64,000 bases of DNA, taken from contig JASWJB010000140.1 of NCBI GenBank assembly GCA_032433595.1, positions 40,077-104,076 of the forward strand. The letters run 5' to 3'. Below the pieces are notes generated by a model. That model had not been told where the DNA came from and searched no databases. It saw only the letters and a list, made by a program, of their open reading frames with translations. Source of the stretch: Conoideocrella luteorostrata (taxonomy: Eukaryota; Ascomycota; Sordariomycetes; Hypocreales; Clavicipitaceae). Below are positions 22,199 through 32,607 of this stretch, one piece after another; positions within the stretch are counted from its first letter, which is position 1, and each line of letters opens with the position of its first letter. The position numbers were made by a program, and so were the translations under genes.

Positions 22199-22522
22199 CT
22201 ATTCGCCCAGCTGCTCCTCTTTCTCCCTCAGCTCATAGAGCTTGAGCACCAACCGAGCTATGTTCTGTTCCATCCGCTCTTTCCTCTGATTGGCAATCTC
22301 TGTGACTTGAGCGTTCTGCTGTTCAAGTGGGCCAACATCGCGAGAGTTCGGCCTTCTTCCCCTGGAACTTTGAGCCGAGCGGGATAGTTGTTCTTGTGTC
22401 TCGGTCGTCGGCATGTTCTCGATGAATCTTATCAATTCTCGCTCCTTTTCCGCAATATCGGCTATGGTGTCATTGATTTGGTCCTCTAAATTTTGTCGTC
22501 TCTCGGCGATACTGGTAGACAT
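22199..22522 (-). CDS. Small coiled-coil protein (107 aa)
   Basis: A clean frame from ATG 22522. Almost the whole protein is predicted helix with heptad-like spacing (LEDQINDTIADIAEKEREL, then ARLVLKLYELREKEEQL), broken by a Ser/Arg-rich linker (SSRGRRPNSRD). No catalytic motif. It is convergent with the kinase gene ending at 22120. Another small coiled-coil protein of similar size lies at 57331-57606, but I see no clear sequence match. Confidence 0.6.
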   Translation of the reverse strand: MSTSIAERRQNLEDQINDTIADIAEKERELIRFIENMPTTETQEQLSRSAQSSRGRRPNSRDVGPLEQQNAQVTEIANQRKERMEQNIARLVLKLYELREKEEQLGE

Positions 22523-23113
22523 ATCTAGCTTTTACTGTAAAGAGTATATTTCGAGATGGGTAGGGTAGAAATTTACTTTGGATGATAGTTTGGGCGGTGG
22601 ATGCTCCATCCAGCGTTCACGTCCCCGCACTTGGGCGCCGGATCTTGTAGAATTTTTAGGCCCTGCAATGCCAATAGCGCACCGCCACCTAAACCCGCCG
22701 CGACTGTCGGTCACGCCAACGGACACTTCCTATTCCCCCTCTAAATTTCTCAATAAAACCAATCATTTGTATCATTGTTGTGTGCGGATGTTGCTTCCTG
22801 CCTTTAACAAGTTATCAAGCAAAAAGGGACTTTAAGAATTACGTCTTGCATTTACGTAAATTGGAGATTTGTACTACTAACTGTATTCTACAAGATGCGT
22901 AAAGCTCTAGAAACGAAGTATAGGTGCCTAAGCACGTCTTGCCTAAAGTTCTTTCATCTCAAGATAGCACTCAGCATTCGGCGTCTTTTATTTCTCTCCT
23001 ACTTTAAAATGCCTTCTGTCTCAAAGTTTGCCACATGGCGTGAGATTCTCTAGATTTATTCCGCGGTGACCGGCTTCTTGCGTTTTGCACCGAAACAATA
23101 GCTTAACACCTAG
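22523..23113. other. Intergenic, nothing recognised
   Basis: No supported gene or repeat. Confidence 0.4.
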
Positions 23114-24787
23114 CTACCTCTTTTGCGGGGATCGTGACTTGGTGCGCTTCGGTGGTGGAAAGTCAAACGACAGTTCGTCGGCTGATGTCTCAGAGTCATA
23201 TGATAGAGGTACAGAAGAGCCAGTATTCACGATAGTTTGCTGGCTAGTGACTGTAGTTTTAGCGGCAGACTCTTTGCTTGTAAAGCTTAATCCCAGGCTA
23301 TCGTTAACGAGAGGGGGATCAGCTTTGACTTCAGCTAATCTTTCGTTTGCCTGGTTAATTGCATTATCCCTCTGTAGCTTTGCCCAATCCCTGCCATTCC
23401 GATACGCACTGACTCCTTGTCGAAAGGAATCGCCATCGCCAGTCAAGGCCCAGTTTTTGATTTGTGTTGTGGTAAAGCTGGGATTTTTCCCGGGAGCGGA
23501 CGGAGGAATTAAATGGGTTGTATACATTTGAAGTTGGCCTCCATAGTATACAGACGTGAGGGCATAAGCCTTGTTATCATATTGTTCGGACTGCCTATAT
23601 GACTGCAGACTGTGGATTGCTCTCGCTCCTAATGCGCCATTGTAACATGCTTGTCGAAGAGCGACTGAGAGAGACCCGTCAGGGCCTTTCACCTCCAAAA
23701 GGAAGTTTGGTGCCACAGGCAGACAGTCCTGGGTCGAAGGTTCAATGTCACCGCTCAGCTGCTTCCGTACGTCTGGCTCAAGCTGTTCGGGACGTGCCCC
23801 GTAGTATATGTCCGGGTTGCCGGCGGTAAGCGAGCCGTCAGTCAAGTGATTGAGATTATTGAACGGAATCTGCCCTGCGGTACACTTGGAATCTTGTATC
23901 TTTCCCTCGATGATTGGGATCACTCTTGACATGACCTGAGGCTCCTTGGCAGCATTTGTATCTGCGTCTTGAAACGAATCGAACTTGCCGTCAGAAAATT
24001 GCGAGGGTGAAAGGGAAGGTCTGGGGCGCGCGAGGGCTTGCTTGATTTCGTCCATGTTGTCTGGTTGTGGCGGGCGACTGCCATCCGGATACGCATATCG
24101 AGGGGGGTAGATTCCATGGTTGATTAAATGTTGTTGGAAATTAGTATCGTATGGTCCTGTGCTTTTTGTTGTGCCGGTGTTTGTTGTGCCATTCGTCTTA
24201 ACAGGAGACTGAGAGCCTCGTTTTCGGCCTCGTTTTCGGCCGGGTTTTCGGCCGCCGAGACTCGACTCTCGAGAGCTCATTTTGTATTTTGAGCCAGTAA
24301 AGGGATGCTGCAAGCGATCAGCGTGAGTAACGTGTTGGTAGGAAGCGTATAAATTTACCCCTCTTAGATCCTTGAGGTCTGGGCCACCGCGGGACGCAAA
24401 GCGCTTTACTTTTCGTAAATTGGCTGGAGTGCTGCGGCGGAGAAATTCCTGAGCTGGCTGCTCGATTGTTGGGTCGGAAGGCCGACGCGTATGTAGCCGC
24501 TCGCTTCGTCTTGGTCTCTGAGGACTCGAATTTGCGGGACAGTCGTCTTCGATATGATCTAAAGCACGCAATGCTTCTTTGGTGAGGTGCAGTTTGGAAT
24601 CGGCGTGTCTGGACAGGTTCTCCCAGTATGTCGTTGGCGGGAAGTCTGGATGGTTCAACCTTCGTTTCTTCGATGACGGAAGAGACGCGTCAGCGAACGG
24701 CGGTAGATCTGTGCACGAGGAATGTCGACGCTTGCGAAGGCCGTGATCAATGTATCTTCCGTACGACGGGCTTTGCGGTATGGGCAT
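23114..24787 (-). CDS. DUF7924-type protein, PD-(D/E)XK nuclease-like core
   Basis: A 557-aa single-exon frame from ATG 24787. The N-terminal ~300 residues are basic and disordered (KRRLNHPDFPP; Lys/Arg-Gly repeats in GRKPGRKRGRKRGS at ~180). The C-terminal domain (about 330-500) matches what I remember of DUF7924: PNFLLEVKGPDGS, then a helix with ALRQACYNGALGARA and YYGGQLQMYTTHL. The E-x-K pair (E365, K367) after a strand and the following Gln-containing helix are the hallmarks of the PD-(D/E)XK fold. Function is unknown; many such genes sit in variable parts of fungal genomes. The C-terminus ends in PPPKRTKSRSPQKR, a likely nuclear localisation signal. Confidence 0.8.
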   Translation of the reverse strand: MPIPQSPSYGRYIDHGLRKRRHSSCTDLPPFADASLPSSKKRRLNHPDFPPTTYWENLSRHADSKLHLTKEALRALDHIEDDCPANSSPQRPRRSERLHTRRPSDPTIEQPAQEFLRRSTPANLRKVKRFASRGGPDLKDLRGVNLYASYQHVTHADRLQHPFTGSKYKMSSRESSLGGRKPGRKRGRKRGSQSPVKTNGTTNTGTTKSTGPYDTNFQQHLINHGIYPPRYAYPDGSRPPQPDNMDEIKQALARPRPSLSPSQFSDGKFDSFQDADTNAAKEPQVMSRVIPIIEGKIQDSKCTAGQIPFNNLNHLTDGSLTAGNPDIYYGARPEQLEPDVRKQLSGDIEPSTQDCLPVAPNFLLEVKGPDGSLSVALRQACYNGALGARAIHSLQSYRQSEQYDNKAYALTSVYYGGQLQMYTTHLIPPSAPGKNPSFTTTQIKNWALTGDGDSFRQGVSAYRNGRDWAKLQRDNAINQANERLAEVKADPPLVNDSLGLSFTSKESAAKTTVTSQQTIVNTGSSVPLSYDSETSADELSFDFPPPKRTKSRSPQKR

Positions 24788-26126
24788 TCTAGAGGGGTTG
24801 ACATTTTTCAGGGGCTGATGGTGTAGAGTGTTACTTATGAATTGTTTCTGTCCAGCGTAGCCGGTTGACGTGCATCATATGTTTAGTGCTGTGCCAAGTT
24901 CTGGTTGGCTGCTGTGGAAAAGCCCCGCATTTACAGTGGTGGAATGGAATCCAGTCAATCTGGCGCCTCTAGGTAACTTACAAACCAGTCTAGCTATTGG
25001 CGAGTTCGAGCACTCGAGCCAGCGAGCGCGTGAGGATATACCTGCCGGGGCTCGAACGTGGGCCAATAGTTCTGTTGGCTTCCTAGAATACTAGGGATAC
25101 GCAGTCAGGTGGTGAGCGTGCTACGCAAGGGCTGATAGGACACCATGCAAACAAGTTTGCCGCCGTGGCACTACGGCGGCTAGCTAGCAATTAAAATAGC
25201 TATTTTAGGCTACTATACAGATATCTACACCGTGTTTCACATAAACTCTAGAGAGCGATGCCTTGAATGGCGGAGCAGCCCTTTCCACCAGTTAGGCAAG
25301 ACCTTGCAAGTCAAGAAGTGCGATCCTAGGTACTTGTTTCCGCCACGGTAAACAGGCCCGCGCGGGAGACAATTGAGCCCATTACTTATTGAAGTGGATT
25401 GTCGTCAACGGGCTCCGTTCTCCAAGTCTGGCATTATGAAGCACAAATCAGGGTTCCGCCGGCGAAGCCACCTGCTATTGTAGGTTTAAGAGCGGGGGTT
25501 TCTACCTGAGACGGACTGTTTTCTATGCTCTGCCTCAGAAAACGAACTAGACGCCAGATAGATATTAACGCTACTTTCAGCACTTCCCGGCAAGACTGAC
25601 ACACATGACCCAGGTTGCCAAGCAGCTATAGAACTTCATGGGGAATATTTGAGCACAATTCGACTTTACTTGTAATAAGCATGTATCATTAATACTGAAT
25701 CAAGCAATGATTATATTTACCGTGCTCTAATGAAGACAATGCACTTTTGAACACAGAGTACTTCTGCGCTACGCAAGCTCTCGAACCTCCCCTCTGTACA
25801 ACTGCTAAGTGAGCATTCGCGAGCACCCCACAACGGAAAAGCGCTACCTGCGTCGGGTCCACTGCACTTTCGTCCCCTAATATCGCCTGAGTCGTCGCTG
25901 TCGGCGCTTTTCATTAGGCTCGAGAGATTAGCCGCTGCGAACTTTCCGGGCTGCCACGCGTGAAAGACATGAACCTGGGCTCCTTGTGCAGTTTAGGACC
26001 GCTACATCATCAAGGCAAACAACGATATCGTGCGACGAAGCATGAGGCAGATTAAGAGCAGCCTGTTAGCCCCTTGGCATCTTGGTGTCACCTTTGAAAA
26101 TTGCTGAGCCATTTACTCAAGTATTT
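24788..26126. other. Intergenic, nothing firm
   Basis: No gene supported. A tRNA-like B-box (GTTCGAGCC) lies on the minus strand near 25050, but no foldable tRNA was found around it. Confidence 0.4.
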
Positions 26127-26642
26127 TTATGGGAGGTCAGCTGTCTGTGTATATTGTCTTGATGCAATGTTAGCCCATTGACCGACGACGCTGATTCGAG
26201 AAATTGCGGTCTTTAGGTCTAGGTCTAGGCGTTTCCGTTTGTCCGTCTTTAATAGCAAGGGCTTAGCTGCGTCATTGATTGAGCGGTCGCTCAGGGTGTC
26301 AAGAGTTACCCCGCGACTTTCAAAGACGCGCTTCCAGAACTCCAGGAAGTTCACAGAGAACTGTTGAGCGAGCTTGCGTTTTGATCTGCTGGGGAATTGC
26401 TTGGGGGTTTCCTCGAACGCGACACAGGACGCCCTGAACACCGCTAACTTGGCATTGTATTCCTCGACTTGCCCATAGGCTATCTCGTTCGCTTGCCTGG
26501 CGACGGATGCGTTGAGCTCGATGCCTCCAGCTGTACCTGTGCAAGGGAGGTTGGGAAAGACTGCGCCATCAGACGCGGGTTCATTTCTGATCCTCGGGAC
26601 ATCTGACGCCCAAGCGCCGTAAGGGTTGGTTGGTGACGCCAT
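26127..26642 (-). CDS. Paralogue of the N-terminal half of the RNase H-like protein at 47.7 kb (171 aa)
   Basis: I chose ATG 26642 (MASPTNPYGAW) because it aligns with the start of the 343-aa protein at 47692 (MASSTSPFDVW). The two share the core EYNAKLAVFRASCVAFE / AYNAKLKVFRAFCDAFE and the following KQF…LA(Q/E)Q…EFW pattern. This copy stops soon after a Lys/Arg-rich segment (LLLKTDKRKRLDLD) and has no RNase H-like half, so it is either a truncated gene or the ancestral short form. The shared domain is of unknown function and looks helical. Confidence 0.65.
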   Translation of the reverse strand: MASPTNPYGAWASDVPRIRNEPASDGAVFPNLPCTGTAGGIELNASVARQANEIAYGQVEEYNAKLAVFRASCVAFEETPKQFPSRSKRKLAQQFSVNFLEFWKRVFESRGVTLDTLSDRSINDAAKPLLLKTDKRKRLDLDLKTAISRISVVGQWANIASRQYTQTADLP

Positions 26643-27151
26643 TACTACTGTTGCAAGCAACTCAGCACGGTATCCTAGACTAGCAAATGTTTACTTACCA
26701 GACTTCACACGACTTTTGGACTCAACGTTGAACAATAACAATGTAATTGCTCGCACACACTAGATAGACGTCTGCGAAAATTCGTTCTTCGCATGACCCT
26801 CGAAGCACCTTTAACGGCCATGTAGTATTAATACCACGCAGCTCAGTACTGTGTCCATTTGCACTGCATTCTTCGTTAAAGGACTGTGTATTGCGATGGG
26901 CTGCAAGCCACTCATCTGGCAAGACTCCGCTGTGGGACATACACCTGCAAGGGACATAGAGCCCCTTCCTGCTCCTGAACTCCATACTAGCTAAGCTGCG
27001 AGAGTGGAGGCTTGGGGGGCTAAGCCATCGAGGCCCACACCATTAAACCGACCCTTTCAATTCAATCGGCCACAAAGGAAGCAAATTGAAGCCCGGATTG
27101 AGTAAAATTGAAATTATTCTGATAGCTAACTAGGCATTGCACCAAGTACTA
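26643..27151. other. Intergenic, nothing recognised
   Basis: No supported gene. An 87-codon minus-strand frame at 26722-26985 is probably chance. Confidence 0.4.
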
Positions 27152-27281
27152 TACTGTGAGAGGCGAAATGGATGTCCCTATTTTGTTAAATAAGGATAAT
27201 AGCGGGCTGCCAAATTTGGATGTCACTGTGGCTGTCTACCGTGACAGGGATGTAGCGTCCAAGTACCGCCGCTGCTTAAAC
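27152..27281 (+). repeat. 130-bp terminal-type repeat, left copy
   Basis: Starts TACTGTGAGAGGCGAAAT and ends near CCGCCGCTGCTTAAA. It matches, in inverted orientation, 32478-32607 at about 80% by eye, with most differences being transitions, and matches 63874-64000 directly. The three copies share a TA at the outer edge. Confidence 0.85.
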
Positions 27282-27901
27282 GTGGGTTAAAACTGGCCCA
27301 GGGAAACCCTCAACAGCCGTCAATGTGTTGATATTCAACCGGAAGTGAGTATGGTTTTGCTTTGGCGCTTGCGCCTAAGGTGTGCCTGGATAGCAAATGC
27401 AACGCAAAAGAACGAAGCGAACGTCCCTAAGATAGCATGATAGAAGCTTTCGATGCACTACGTCCTGCCTCCACTAGATTGGCCTCTATACATTCCTTTT
27501 CGAATTTTGTCTTCTAAAAAAAATTGGTGTTTGGAACCCTGAAGTTTACTTGCCAAACTTCACTAGCGATGACCGGCCACCGGCGTTAGTGGTGGCTACC
27601 TCATCGCGCGACACCCTGCATCGTGGTCCACCTACCCTAATCGTAATCCCTATCCTCCAGAGTGTACTACAGCGCTCTTCCTACTACTACTCGCGTGGCT
27701 GCTAATAGTCACGTATGTCTTCGCATGGCACATTGTCCTGGGCGCCCGCGCCCATCTCAAAACGACAGATCCAACGATGGAACATTATTTTAGGCTTCTT
27801 GTTTAGATGTACACATGTGATTTGATCTACATATCTGTCTCCTTAGAACAACCATTGTGATAAGCAATCTACCTCCTGAAACTTCCAGTATAAGGCCAAG
27901 G
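27282..27901. other. Interval between repeat and NLR gene
   Basis: No supported gene; probably the 3' flank of the NLR gene. Confidence 0.4.
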
Positions 27902-30832
27902 TCAAGCTTCCCAGCTAGCTAAAGTCTCAACAGAAGACAAGTAATCTGGGTGACTGGTACCTAGTTTAGCTCTTCTTAATTGGACGCATTGTATCATTAG
28001 ATTTATAGCTTCTTCAACGCGCCCTGAGATCCAATATGTCCATGCCAGATTATTCATGCTTGTTAGCGTATCGGGATGATCTTGCCCCAGTTTCTTCTTG
28101 CGAGTCTCCATCACTTGCACCTCTAGCTCTTCTGCCGCCTCCCACCGGCCTTGGTTCCTGTATGTCGACGCCAGGTTGGCCATGCTCGTCAGCGTATTAG
28201 GATGATCTTCCCCTAGTTTCTTCTTGCTCGTCTCCATCACTTGCACATCCAGCTCTTCTGCCGCCTCCCACCGGCCCTGGTTCCAAAATGTCGACGCCAG
28301 GTTGGCCATGCTCGTTAGCGTATCGGGATGATCTTCCCCTAGTTTCTTCTTGCGAGTCTCCATCACTTGCACATCCAGCTCTTCTGCCGCCTCCCACCGG
28401 CCCTGGTCCCTGTATGTCGACGCCAGGTTGGCCATGCTCGTCAGCGTATTAGGATGATCTTCCCCTAGTTTCTTCTTGCTCATCTCCATCACTTGCACAT
28501 CCAGCTCTTCTGCCGCCTCCCACCGGCCTTGGTTCCTGTATGTCGACGCCAGGTTGGCCATGCTCGTCAGCGTATCGGGATGATCTTCCCCCAGTTTCTT
28601 CTTGCGAGTCTCCATCACTTGCACCTCTAGCTCTTCTGCTGCCTCCCACCGGCCTTGGTTCCTGTATGTCGACGCCAGGTTAGCCATGCTCGTCAGCGTA
28701 TTAGGATGATCTTCCCCTAGTTTCTTCTTGCTCGTCTCCATCACTTGCACATCCAGCTCTTCTGCCGCCTCCCACCGGCCTTGGTTCCTGTATGTCAACG
28801 CCAGGTTAGCCATGCTCGTCAGCGTATCGGGATGATCTTCCCCTAGTTTCTTCTTGCGAGTCTCCATCACTTGCACCTCTAGCTCTTCTGCCGCCTCCCA
28901 CTGGCCTTGGTTCCTGTATGTCGACGCCAGGTTAGCCATGCTCGTCAGTGTATCGGGATGATCTTCCCCTAGTTTCTTCTTGCGAGTCTCCATCACTTGC
29001 ACAAACAGCTCTTCTGCCGCCTCCCACCAGCCTCTTAAGTTATATGCTAGCGCTACCATTGCTAAAGAATCTACTATATCCTTATGCGGCTTGTTAAATA
29101 TCTTCTTTCTTGCTTTCAAAGCCTTAACTGACAGGTCCTCTGCTTCAATTCCTTTTCCCATTCTCAGGGCATACCATGCTGCCCTATATAGGATTGTAGC
29201 CCACTCTTTTATTGACTCCTTAGAAGCTGGCCTTTGTGCAGCCACTAATTGTGCATGCGGGAAAAGCGTCTGGCATTTAGTCCAGTTCTCGTATTCTCCC
29301 CCCGGAAGCTCTGTGCAGAGTCTTACGAGAAACTGATACCTCCATTGCTCGTACACCTCATGACCTCTGAGCCACTCGAGCGTAGCCAACTGAACCAATC
29401 TGTGCATTTCAAATGAAATCCCGTCGTCATTGGCAATAATAAAAGAGAAGTCCCGCAGTGTTACGATATCGTTTTCAAATCGGTCGTTGTCGCTGTAGTT
29501 AGATTTAAATTCAATTGAGTCGCTGTCACTATTATTTTCGCCCTCGCTGTTGGTCCTTTCGCCGCTTTCGGTGACGTTATTGTGTTCATCTTCCTCGCCC
29601 ACGTCGTGAGTACCGTCGCACAGGTTCTGTTCATTATGGCCGTGTGCATGGTTGTTTCGATCGCGTAGTAGAATCTCGGGTATGCCCTGCCGATCGCAAA
29701 AGCTCATGAGTGATAGCAGGTCTGCCGCAGATGATCTGGTTTCGCGAATGTAGTCAAATGAAATCTGCCATGTGATGAGGATTGAGTTCTTGGCTTCAGC
29801 ATCTCGACGGAGTTTCCCGCCCTCAAGACTAAGTAACCCGGTTTTTCTCTTGTCGCTATTGCGGAACTCGTCTAAATATTTCCGCGCAGATGATCGTGGC
29901 TTCCTTTGTAAAATATACGCTGCCGCTTGAACAATAGCGAGCGGCATATATTCCAGCGCTCCAGCGAGCTCCGCTACGCAACGCTCATCATCGCTCTGGC
30001 CGAGCTTGTTCCGGAATAGTTGCAAGGCATCCTTTTCATCCATCGGCTCGATCGTAATGATATCGGCGTATTCCACCAGCTCTAGCGCGGTACCCCTGCT
30101 TCGAGACGTGATCAAAACGGATCCATGCTGGCACTGTGGGATGCACGATATCATCTGTTTCGAACTTGAAGTCTCTGCCGTCATCGCCCCTGCTTCACTA
30201 CAGGGGACGGGAGACTTCAAGAAACTCGCATTGTCTACGTTATCGAGAATAATGATCCAGGGTCCTTTTCTCGCGTCTCGAAGCCAGTCGTGAACGAGCT
30301 GAAATATGTCGGCTTTTGGGTCATGCCGCCCGGGAACCTTGATACACGTGGCAATGTCGCGAAGACTCTGCTCAAACCGAGCGGCATTACTTGCGTGGAC
30401 CCAAAACACCCATTTTGTAGGCAATTGCTCTCGAGAGCGGTATGCGTACTCGATAGCGAGTTGTGATTTGCTGCATAAATTAGCGACATGTCAAAAGGAG
30501 ACCACCTAGTATGACGCAGCAAACCTACCCAACACCACCGAGGCCGACGAGCGCGGTCCGCGACCCTGGTTGACCAAAGCTACATTTTATCCGGTCGAGT
30601 ACGTCTCCTCGATTCACAAAGTCTCTATCGCGAACAAATGGAATCAGGATCGATGGATGTGGCGGCGTTTCCGGTCGCTCTGCCCGTTCGTCAACAACAG
30701 AGGCGTGGCGTTAGCGTGTTGTCGGAACCTACCTGGAGCGGGGTGGTGGTGGTGGAATTCCGCCTTGACGGGTCCATGGATTGTCTTCGCCTGGAAACCC
30801 GAATTAAAATCGCCGGAAGTGATGGTGCTCAT
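27902..30832 (-). CDS. NLR: amyloid-like motif, NB-ARC, TPR repeats (939 aa)
   Basis: Exons are 30733-30832, 30529-30679 and 27902-30470. Introns of 53 nt (GTAGGT…GCAG) and 58 nt (GTAGGT…TGCAG) fit phases 1 and 2. Residues 7-25 hold GDFNSGFQAKTIHGPVKAE, repeated at the C-terminus of the divergent neighbour. An ERPETPP linker follows, then NB-ARC: P-loop GLGGVGKS (79-86, interrupted by intron 2), Walker B WIIILDNVDN (about 155-164), SVLITSRSRG, and EYMPLAI. An acidic linker (about 355-420) precedes degenerate and then eight near-identical 42-residue TPR units of the kinesin-light-chain type (about 560-900). Fungal NLRs of this layout are sensors for nonself recognition; the short motif is expected to template amyloid folding in an effector. 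No internal stop or frameshift is seen. Confidence 0.88.
28040..29035 (-). repeat. 126-bp coding tandem repeats (TPR array)
   Basis: Eight units of exactly 126 bp encode the WEAAEEL TPRs. Units tend to alternate between two versions (ELE…ETRKKK…HPDTL and ELD…ETSKKK…HPNTL), giving a partial 252-bp higher-order period. Confidence 0.9.
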
Positions 30833-31105
30833 GATGCTTAGAGATGAAAGACAACAGATGAATTCTCGCTATTGATTTGGAGTTGAGATGCGATGGAGGT
30901 ATGAGTTTGGGGGAGACGACTGCGTGGAACTCAGCTGGCCTTGAGTGTTGGCCTGGTTGATGGCCGCCTTCCTGTTCGCCTTCCTGTAGCCGCCCGCCTC
31001 GTTTTACGACGCCGCGTCCGCCACCTCTGTCGGGCACGCATGTCAGCAGCCAAGGCTCGCCCACAAGCTACGCCTTCCTCTCTACACCGTCCTTTACCTA
31101 CTGCG
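30833..31105. promoter_or_regulatory. Divergent promoter region between NLR and effector
   Basis: The 273 bases between the two start codons must hold both promoters. Co-regulation is inferred from the shared interval; I see no specific operator. An in-frame ATG at 31040 would shorten it. Confidence 0.5.
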
Positions 31106-32311
31106 ATGACTGCACCTACCAAGCCAACGAGCCGTGAAGATTTCTTTGTCGCAATCATATGCGTATTGTCTTGTGAGACTGACGCCGTAACTTTATTATT
31201 TGATGAATTTTGGGACGACGATGGCAACAATTTCCGCCGGGCGAAAGGAGACAACAACACGTATGTCACCGGGCGGTTAGGCATCCACAACGTTGTCCTT
31301 GTATCGGCTCCTGCGATGGGCACAACGAATGCCGCGTCTACGGCTGCTTGCTTGCGTTTGAGCTTTCCCAGATTGAAGTTAGCCCTGCTTATTGGAGTCT
31401 GTGGAGGGGTTCCTGAGATCAACGGCTGTGATGTCTTCCTGGGCGACGTTGTCATTAGCAAAACGGTCGCTCAGTACGACTATGGACGACAGTACCCGGG
31501 CCACTTTATGGTGAAGGGTACGATTGAAGACAGCCCTGGTAGGGCCAACAAGGACATCCGAGGTCTTCTGGCGAGCATCGAGACAGAGTTTGGACGTGAG
31601 AGGTTACAAGCGAAAGCTATGCTTTATCTCAAGAACTTACAGGAAGCTGCAAGACGTAAGCGGCGGCGAGCAAAATATCAATATCTAGGATTGAGCAAGG
31701 ACAATCTTTTCTCATCAAAATATCGGCACTCGCATAAGAAATCCTGCGACATGTGTCACGATGGGTCCGTTCGCATCTGCGAACTCGCCATCCAGACTTC
31801 TTGTGAGGATCTCGGTTGCAGCAATACCCAGTTGGTGGAGAGAGAGCGACCAGACGAAGACGGTAGTCACAACCCGGCGATATTCATTGGCTGCATAGGT
31901 TCAGGCAACGCAGTGATGAAGTCGGGGGAAGACCGCGATCGCATTTCTGCCGAGCATGGTGTGGTCGCCTTTGAGATGGAGGGCGCGGGTGCTTGGGATG
32001 AGGTACCATGCGTTGTGATCAAAGGCATATGCGACTACTCGGACAGTCACAAGAACAAAGCATGGCAAGACTACGCAGCGGCTACGGCGGCAGCAGTAGG
32101 AAGAGCGCTACTCGAGCGATATACTCTGGAGGATGGAAATGGTGATAGGGATACCGGTGGATCACGACACACGGCGTCGCGCGAGGATAATGCAGCGAGC
32201 ACAAACGCTCGAGGCCAGCCATCGATCGTGAAGTTTGGCAAGCACAATTCAGGGTTTCAAGCGTGGAGCATCAACGGTCCCGTCAGTGGGTTGACATTTG
32301 GAAGAAAGTGA
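31106..32311 (+). CDS. Nucleoside-phosphorylase-fold effector with C-terminal amyloid-like motif (401 aa)
   Basis: Single exon; I chose ATG 31106 (MTAPTKPTSREDF) because the conserved domain begins directly after it, though the frame is open upstream to 30941. Residues ~15-340 match the fungal PNP_UDP-type fold (FFVAIICVLSCETDAV, NTYVTGRLGIHNVVLVSAP, LLIGVCGGVPE, GDVVISKTV, then AFEMEGAGAWDEVPCVVIKGICDYSDSH). A Cys/basic insert lies at about 170-260. A charged linker leads to the last ~22 residues, KHNSGFQAWSINGPVSG, which repeat the NLR motif. In fungi this fold occurs as an NLR effector domain, acting on nucleosides or nucleotides. Membrane or signal sequences are absent. The divergent neighbour is the NLR, 273 bases away, as expected for a receptor-effector pair. 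Confidence 0.85.
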   Translation: MTAPTKPTSREDFFVAIICVLSCETDAVTLLFDEFWDDDGNNFRRAKGDNNTYVTGRLGIHNVVLVSAPAMGTTNAASTAACLRLSFPRLKLALLIGVCGGVPEINGCDVFLGDVVISKTVAQYDYGRQYPGHFMVKGTIEDSPGRANKDIRGLLASIETEFGRERLQAKAMLYLKNLQEAARRKRRRAKYQYLGLSKDNLFSSKYRHSHKKSCDMCHDGSVRICELAIQTSCEDLGCSNTQLVERERPDEDGSHNPAIFIGCIGSGNAVMKSGEDRDRISAEHGVVAFEMEGAGAWDEVPCVVIKGICDYSDSHKNKAWQDYAAATAAAVGRALLERYTLEDGNGDRDTGGSRHTASREDNAASTNARGQPSIVKFGKHNSGFQAWSINGPVSGLTFGRK

Positions 32312-32477
32312 GCTGTTGTAGGATTCTACTTTTTGCATTTGCGGCCAGGGGTCTCCCGAACAGATTAGCGCGAAGGAATGAGGAGAGAAAGCAGCTTTCG
32401 ATACGCCATCAAAATCGCCTGTAGGCATGTCTTGTCCGGTTCTCACAAAAACTAGCCATAAGCCAGATGTGGCCCTT

Positions 32478-32607
32478 GTTTAGGCAGCAGCGATACTTAG
32501 ACACTACATCCCCGCCTCGGTGCCCAGCCACAGTGACGTCCAAACTTGGCTATCCATTATTATCCTTTGTTAAACAAATTGGGACATTCATTTCGCCTGT
32601 TACGGTA
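32478..32607 (-). repeat. 130-bp terminal-type repeat, right copy (inverted)
   Basis: Reverse complement begins TACCGTAACAGGCGAAAT at 32607 and runs inwards. Together with 27152-27281 it brackets 5.46 kb that contain only the NLR-effector pair. Confidence 0.85.

Noticed and set aside
24875..25140. tRNA-like B-box (GTTCGAGCC) on the minus strand
   Set aside because: No matching A-box, acceptor stem or anticodon arm could be folded around it; at best a tRNA-derived relic.
28197..28649. 66-codon minus-strand frames in the NLR repeat region
   Set aside because: Alternate-frame shadows of the 126-bp TPR repeats.
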